Positions 58,407 through 64,000 of a DNA stretch of 64,000 nt are shown here, one piece after another. The notes beneath the pieces are model-generated. The model was not told the origin of the DNA and ran no database searches. It saw only the letters and a program-made list of their open reading frames with translations. Origin of the DNA: Coleophoma eucalyptorum (Eukaryota; Ascomycota; Leotiomycetes; Helotiales; Dermateaceae); NCBI GenBank assembly GCA_026120035.1, contig JALRME010000025.1:310001-374000 (forward strand). The letters are read 5' to 3'. Position 1 is the stretch's first letter. Each line of letters starts with the position of its first letter. A program made the translations under genes and the position numbers.

Positions 58407-59516
58407 ATGGACTCAGAAACTATGGATCGGGTGATAAAGTCGCTGCAGCACTCTGAGGTCACAAAGACTATTCACCAGAATACTTACCCTGCTATATCGC
58501 CTTTGAGACCTGAATTGAGCCAGGCCGGAAGAGTCGTGCTAGTCACTGGCGGCGGCACTGGCGTTGGCCATGCTGCTGCTCGATCTTTCGTTCAAGCCTC
58601 AGCGGATACGGTCATAATTATCGGTCGTCGTGCTGATGTGCTGGCAGTATCTGCCGCCCGCCTGGAGCAAGAGGCAAAGACTACCGGCACAAATACAAAG
58701 ATCATCACCCGTGCTTTCAATCTCCTTGACTTAGCTGAGGTTGACGCGTTCTGGAATGACCTTGCAGACAAAGGCATTACCGTTGATGTATTTATTGCCA
58801 ATGCCGCCAAGTTCACGGATACCAAGCCAATCCTCGAGCTCGGTGCAGACGAAGTCTGGTCACAAGTCGAGACCAACGTCAAATCTCCTCTATACCTCAC
58901 TGAGAAGTTCTACGCCCAGCCGGGTGAGAAACAAAAGGTACATCTTCTCTCCTTTTACCCTTAGTCTCGCTTATATTCTTTCTCTTCGGAAACGCGAAAC
59001 CTGTCTAATAATTGACGTCACAGTTCATTGTCAACGTGACAAGTGCAGTGATTCACATGACAGCTCATCCTCTGGTCGCTGAGCGCCCGGCTTATATCTT
59101 TTCGAAGATGACTGGGGCAGTGTTGTTCCAGCTCATTGCTCTAAGTGTGCCGCCTGAGAAAGTGCAGATCGTTACCATGCACCCTGGAACCGTTTACGGG
59201 GATGCATGGAAGTCAATGGGATTTAATCCAGAGAATTTCGACAGCGGTAAGCTACTCTTTTGGTCATATATGTCAAACATAAATCTACTTATATTTATGG
59301 TATTCGCTGCTAATTTATGTTTTTCTCTGTCTAGATGAGTTATGCGGCACATTTGCAGTCTGGGCTGCTTCCAAGGAGGCTGAATTTCTTCATGGACGTT
59401 TTGCCTGGGCATCGTGGGATGTCGAGGAACTAGCCACTGGCGCGATTCGAAAGCGTATTGATTCGGATCCAGAATACCTTAGAGCTACTATTGTAGGTGC
59501 TAATGGTGGACTCTGA
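58407..59516 (+). CDS. short-chain dehydrogenase/reductase
   Basis: Three exons start at the ATG at 58407, chosen because upstream in-frame residues look like untranslated leader. TGGGTGVG is the cofactor loop near residue 47. IANAAK replaces the common NNAG, and YIFSK carries the catalytic Tyr-Lys after an intron at about 58938-59022. A serine lies in NVTSAV. A last exon from about 59335 gives the cap helices and ends GANGGL. About 295 residues give an extended SDR with an N-terminal helix. It is transcribed toward the DAL5-type transporter. Its substrate is unknown, but oxidation or reduction of an uptake product is a reasonable guess. Confidence 0.88.
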
Positions 59517-60076
59517 GTCCATAAAGTAGACCTTAGATAGCTTGTTAGCTCGCATACATACGGGGATTGTTTGGAATATTATAGAAATTGAAGTTTCATC
59601 ACTACTGGGAACGTTGATTAGAGAGAATTGTAAGTGCTCATCCTAGTCTGAATTCGTGTGATTCAATGGCCATAGCTCTTCGAACTGGATAGGGGAAACA
59701 CGTGAATACGGTAAGAATCATTGTAAACCCCTAGAATACTAATCTGGGTAGAGTATACATTTCTCGTGAAAAGAAGTGCTTACGAATTTTAAATGGTTGA
59801 CATTCTGTCTTACATGTATCCTGGACACCCCATCTTTGAAAAGCATGTTATTGTAGATCTAGAGGTATTGCGCGATAAACCCAAATTCTTGTATCATATG
59901 CACGTTACAGTAGACGATTATGAAATATGCTAGTTGGTCCTGTTTCGCGAGTGGGTTTGCGCACTTCATCTCAAATTTTAAATACTTGCTATAAAGACAT
60001 CGATATCATATATTCCTCGCCGGTTCTATGAATCTTTTCTAAAAATTTATGACATCAACGCTATCAGGATAACAGA
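59517..60076. other. intergenic, no gene seen
   Basis: Holds the SDR 3' flank and the transporter promoter. AT-rich, with no coding signal. Confidence 0.5.
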
Positions 60077-61950
60077 ATGGCAATCACTTCACGGTTCGCT
60101 GAAGCAATAGGGTGGTATCCTAAGGAAATGCCAGCAGAAGAAAGACGACTTGTCAGAAAGATCGATCTCTTGGTTTTGGTCTACGCCTGCTTGGCATTTT
60201 TTACTAAGTACCTTGATATATCCGCCTTGAGTATGAGTTCTTTGTTAGATGCACGGCACTTTTAATTACTAACTGCATAATCTAGCCAATGCTTATGTCT
60301 CTGGCATGAAAACAGATCTCGATCTGACGGGAAATAGATTGAACTATGTCAACGCCGCTTGTAAGTAACGCAATAGAAGCCCTATCACGTCAACTCAATA
60401 TCCAAATCACTTTCTGACCAAATCATAAATTACTATAGACGAGGTAGGGTATTGCATCTTCCAGATTCCTAGCAATATGATACTTACCAAGGTCCCGTGC
60501 GTACTTCCTCGCCTGGCTGTCTCAATAAACACACTCACATGCGATACAGAGCACAATACTATCTTCCTGCTTTCGAGATAGCCTGGGGGCTTTTTACACT
60601 TGGTACGGCATTTGTTACAACATATCAGCATCTTGTTGTCATGCGGTTTTTCGTCGGCCTCTGCGCAACGTCTTGCTATATTGGTTGTGCTCATATCATC
60701 AATTGGTTGGTACTGGAAATTAAAAGGTTGAGCTTTACTAACATACCTTTAGTTGGTATAAGAAGTCGGAGCTGGGTCGCAGAAATGCTCTGTTTTGGAT
60801 TTCAAACCCCCTAGGAACAATGTTTGCGGGGTACTTGCAAGCCGCAGCATACGAGAATTTGGATAAAGTCCATGGGCTGGCAGGTTGGAGGTTAGTAAAG
60901 GCCAATGTCTTTTAGTATATGCTCACCATAGTAGATGGCTCTTTATCATTTGCACCGTCATCACAATTCCAGTGGCTATAATGTATGTTTCAATTCCTGA
61001 TCTGATAGGCTGTGTCTTAGCACTGAGGGCTTCTCTGAAAGAATTTGCTAATGAAGTTCAGAGGTCTTATATTCTTCCCTGATACTCCCGAGAACACAAA
61101 GTCTCGATGGCTCAGTGATTCCGAGATAGAACTCGCACGCTCACGCGTCCTGGGAGATGGTTTTAAGGTCTCCTTGGGAATAAACAAGACATTGTGGAAG
61201 CGAGTATTCACGAGGTGGGAATTCTACTCTTTCGCAGGCATCGGTGCCATGTTTTGGACCTGCCTCTATGGTTATGGTACTCCATATATTCTATGGCTAG
61301 ACTCGCAGCCAGACAAGTACTCCGTTGCCACTGTCAATAACCTTGGAACGGTCACTTCTGCCTCCTCCGTCGTCTCAGCTCTTTTAATTGCCTTCTATGT
61401 TGACTGGCGCGGCAAACGCTGGGAACCCGCTATTTTTGCTGGGGTAATTGCAATCTTCTGCAACTTGGTACTAGCAATTTGGAACATACCGGTTGGGCTA
61501 AAGTTCTTTGCGTACATTGCCATGGGCGCGGCAATAGGCTGTGGCCCCTTGCTCGTAACTTGGACAGCAGATGCACTGGCAGATGATTTGGAAGTTCGGG
61601 CTATAACTATTGCGAGCTACAACGTCTTGGGCGAGATACTTGGCTTAGTGGTGCCGCTCGTGGCTTGGCCCGTGTCTCATTCACCGCGATTCAGTGGTGG
61701 CTTCATCTGGGTATGTAATAACGTTTTGTCCCCGGCTATTCATAAGCCATCGATTTCTTGCCAGTGGTTACTGACAATGATATAGGCTACTTGCCTTAGT
61801 GCCGTGTACCTTATTGTTACCGGGACGATCGTCTTGTTCCAACGACGCATTGAATTGAAGAAGCAGACTGCTGAAGAAAATCATGAGGACACGACTCCAG
61901 TTGAAAGTGTAGAGAAGCCCAATGCATCAATCACAGTGAATGCAAACTAA
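60077..61950 (+). CDS. MFS anion:cation symporter (DAL5/TNA1 type)
   Basis: A transporter of the allantoate/nicotinate/pantothenate family. The start at 60077 is followed by [14 protein letters not shown], the family's RK-D entry to helix 1. Introns at about 60233-60286, 60361-60437, 60498-60547, 60714-60752 and later rejoin [28 protein letters not shown] and [14 protein letters not shown]. The central loop has [18 protein letters not shown], the family's P-x-T-x-WL motif. The second half includes [11 protein letters not shown] and a conserved WTADAL segment. A hydrophilic tail after an intron near 61711-61783 ends at 61950. Twelve helices are visible. It probably imports an organic anion, perhaps the monooxygenase substrate. 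Confidence 0.9.
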
Positions 61951-62600
61951 ACTCACAAAAGATAGACGAGCACTGTTAACAGTTATTGCCTATGAAGAGT
62001 CAGATCATCCTATAGTGTTAACGAGGCGGAGTTAAAATGTCAAAGTCTTCGTCATGATAAAGAGATACAAGAATTCTGCAATCCAGATTTATTTTTCAGG
62101 TTATCATGTGAAGTTGAACCAAAGAACATGCACTAAGTTATACTTAAAGCCTCATATCTAAATAATCTCTTGGTACTTTATAATTGCCAAGAGGTAAACC
62201 TAGAGCTGTCAATTGTTATGCTGCTATACTTCATATGTAGTCAGCTAAATCTAAAAATTATTTCTGATTCTTGAAAAGCAAAATGTTTTTATATGGTTTT
62301 ATAAAGTTCTTAGCATGAGATCTGACACCAAGTTTCCAACTCCTGAAATACATGATTGACCAGTAGCCACTGTGCTACGGTCTTTGTCTTGGCAAAGAAA
62401 ACCAAAAAAGGTCGGTTAGTCAAAGTGGATCAGTAAGTAATAGTGGCTCATCTTCACCGAAAATGGCGTAATAACAAGGCATGATCACCGCGCCAAAAGC
62501 GGAAATGGAGTCTAATTCCCTTACAATCACCTGCGTATCTTCTCAATTTCGATGTTCCCAACTCCATCTCGCGAAGATGACTGAGCGACCGTTAAGAGGG
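61951..62600. other. convergent 3' region
   Basis: An AT-rich spacer between transporter and monooxygenase 3' ends. No gene is seen. Confidence 0.5.
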
Positions 62601-64000
62601 CTACTCCTCCGGATAGACGTCAAACTTAAACTTGCTACCAGGGTGACTTGGCGCCAGCTTCGATTGTCCTGGGAGGCCATAGAGGTTCTCTCGTGCTGTG
62701 CCTCCTGGGACAGGATAATCGCCATTCCCTAACCACCCCCTGGCCTGTAATTCCGGAAGAAGGAAGTCGATCACATCTTCCCACGCTCCCGGTACAACTA
62801 CATGTCCAATATTGAACCCATCAACATCAGCACCATAAATCCAACGCTCAAGCTCATCAGAAACTGTCTTGCCTGTGCCAACCTTGTAGGCTGAGCTTCC
62901 GCCAATGGCCGAAAAGTTGGCTAATGTACGCGGTGTCCAAACTGTAACTCCAAAGGGCCTTGTAATAAGCAGTTCTCGCGTCCGCTCTGGAAAGCTCGCT
63001 AGCTTAGGATCATTAACATCCGTTGGGAATTCCTCATCAAGTTCGAATTTGCTGACATCAATCCCACTTATACCAGCATACTTTGCAAGACCACCCTCGG
63101 GGATTGAGTATTTAATATATTCGTCGTACTTAGCTTGAGCCTCCTCTTCTGTGGCAGCTAGGATGGGCGTGAATGAGATGAAAAATTTAAGATCCTGTGG
63201 ATCACGGCCTTGTGATGCAGCAAGCTCCCGTGTCTTTTTGATCTTTTCACCAACAAATTCAGGTGTTGGTCCACCAATAAAGATGCATTCCGCATGTTTA
63301 GACCCAAACTTAGCCCCAGCTCTGAAAATTATCTTAGCTCGTGTCATATATGATAGGAAGAGGGTTTTTTACGTTGACATTCCTGCCTGAAAGATCACTG
63401 GCGTTCTCTGCGGACTCGGATCGACTAGATGTGCGCTTACACATTTGAAATACTCACCTTTATGGACAATCTTGCGTACTTTGCTAGGCTCGGTGTAGGT
63501 TGCTCTTTCAGCGTCTTGAACCACAGAATCATCAGCCCACGATCCCTCCCACAACCTAATTTAGTGTTAAACTTCAACCGTTTATATAATTCTAGAGCTT
63601 GAAGCCTTACTTATAAGTCAAATTCAGGTATTCCTCAGCAATTTCATATCTCTTATCATGCTCTGGAAGAGCTTTTAAGCCCATGGCTTTTGCAGCATTG
63701 TCAGACCATGAAGTTACAACGTTCTGATACTTGGAGTTAGCCACCGCAGAGAATTGCTCGAATAACGCAGTAAAACTCACCCAAGCCATGCGACCATTAG
63801 TCAAATGATCGAGGGTAGAAAACCGCTTTGCGAGAAGGAACGGCGGCTCAAATGTAGTGCAGGCGGTAATTCCAAATGCAAGAGTCTTGGTCACCATAGC
63901 CATTGCAGATATGATCTTGAAAAAAGATCAATAACAGAAGTACCCCTAGGTTTCGGGTAATAGGGGACTTACCACAAATGGATCATACATAGGCCACTGC
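62601..64000 (-). CDS. luciferase-like FMN monooxygenase (partial)
   Basis: The C-terminal three quarters of a flavin-dependent monooxygenase of the NtaA/SnaA/DszA type (nitrilotriacetate, pristinamycin or sulfone oxidation). Exons rejoin QWPMYDPFV at the right edge, then FEPPFLLAKRFSTLDHLTNG, and MAWNVVTSWSDNAAKAMGL after a 60-nt intron at about 63731-63783. YEIAEEYLNLTYKLWEGSW, then GEYFKC..HLVDPSPQRTPVIFQAG and GAKFGSKHAECIFIGGPT follow. These are the classic family blocks around the FMN site. The stop is at 62601. The first part is outside the window. A separate flavin reductase would be needed, and none is seen here. It converges with the transporter. Confidence 0.92.

Noticed and set aside
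1..64000. CRISPR array, operons, riboswitches or bacterial insertion sequences
   Set aside because: No regularly spaced repeats of CRISPR type. The abundant introns and gene families show fungal nuclear DNA, where these features are not expected.

Overview
The window looks like filamentous ascomycete (Pezizomycotina) nuclear DNA. Genes carry many short introns of about 45-100 nt with GTRNGT donors. Four Zn2Cys6 regulators, a HET/NB-ARC locus, a laccase, a cutinase and a rhamnosidase are typical of plant- or litter-associated fungi. A helotialean-type fungus is a plausible guess, but the sequence alone does not settle it. All gene models were built by reading frames and splice sites by eye; none was checked by a database search or RNA data.

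Layout. 0-5 kb: a partial psq/CENPB-type HTH gene, a Zn2Cys6 regulator and a split tRNA-Asp. 5-14 kb: a secreted laccase, a small secreted protein, an AT-rich ORF-free block (about 9.7-11.4 kb) and a secreted purple acid phosphatase. 14-27 kb: a run of metabolic genes that looks like a catabolic cluster: an SDR, a C2H2+Zn2Cys6 regulator, an HpcH/HpaI aldolase, a zinc alcohol dehydrogenase, an NCS1 permease and a large hydantoinase/oxoprolinase-DUF917 fusion. The last two are divergent across a promoter with several GATA sites. 28-30 kb: a PHO89/PHO-4 type phosphate permease. 30-32.4 kb: a broken hypothetical gene. 32.4-36.5 kb: a divergent P450 / LaeA-like methyltransferase pair. 37 kb: a cutinase. 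38.5-43 kb: gene-poor, with a decayed STAND N-terminal-type gene, AT-rich DNA and a possible membrane-protein remnant. 43-46 kb: a secreted rhamnosidase-like six-hairpin enzyme. 46-49 kb: a HET/NB-ARC gene with three lesions. 49.7-55.7 kb: an ABM-like protein, an MFS transporter and a divergent Zn2Cys6 regulator. 56-64 kb: a Zn2Cys6 regulator, an SDR, a DAL5/TNA1-type transporter and a luciferase-like FMN monooxygenase running off the right edge, which looks like a second catabolic cluster.

How the parts fit. The 14-27 kb and 56-64 kb groups each combine a regulator, a transporter and oxidoreductases, as expected for uptake and breakdown of small nitrogenous or carboxylic compounds. Laccase, cutinase, rhamnosidase and acid phosphatase act outside the cell on plant material. 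The conserved-immunity-type genes (38.5-40 kb and 46-49 kb) and the 30-31 kb gene all carry frame lesions while the metabolic genes read cleanly. That suggests local decay of nonself-recognition genes, although assembly indels cannot be excluded without the reads.
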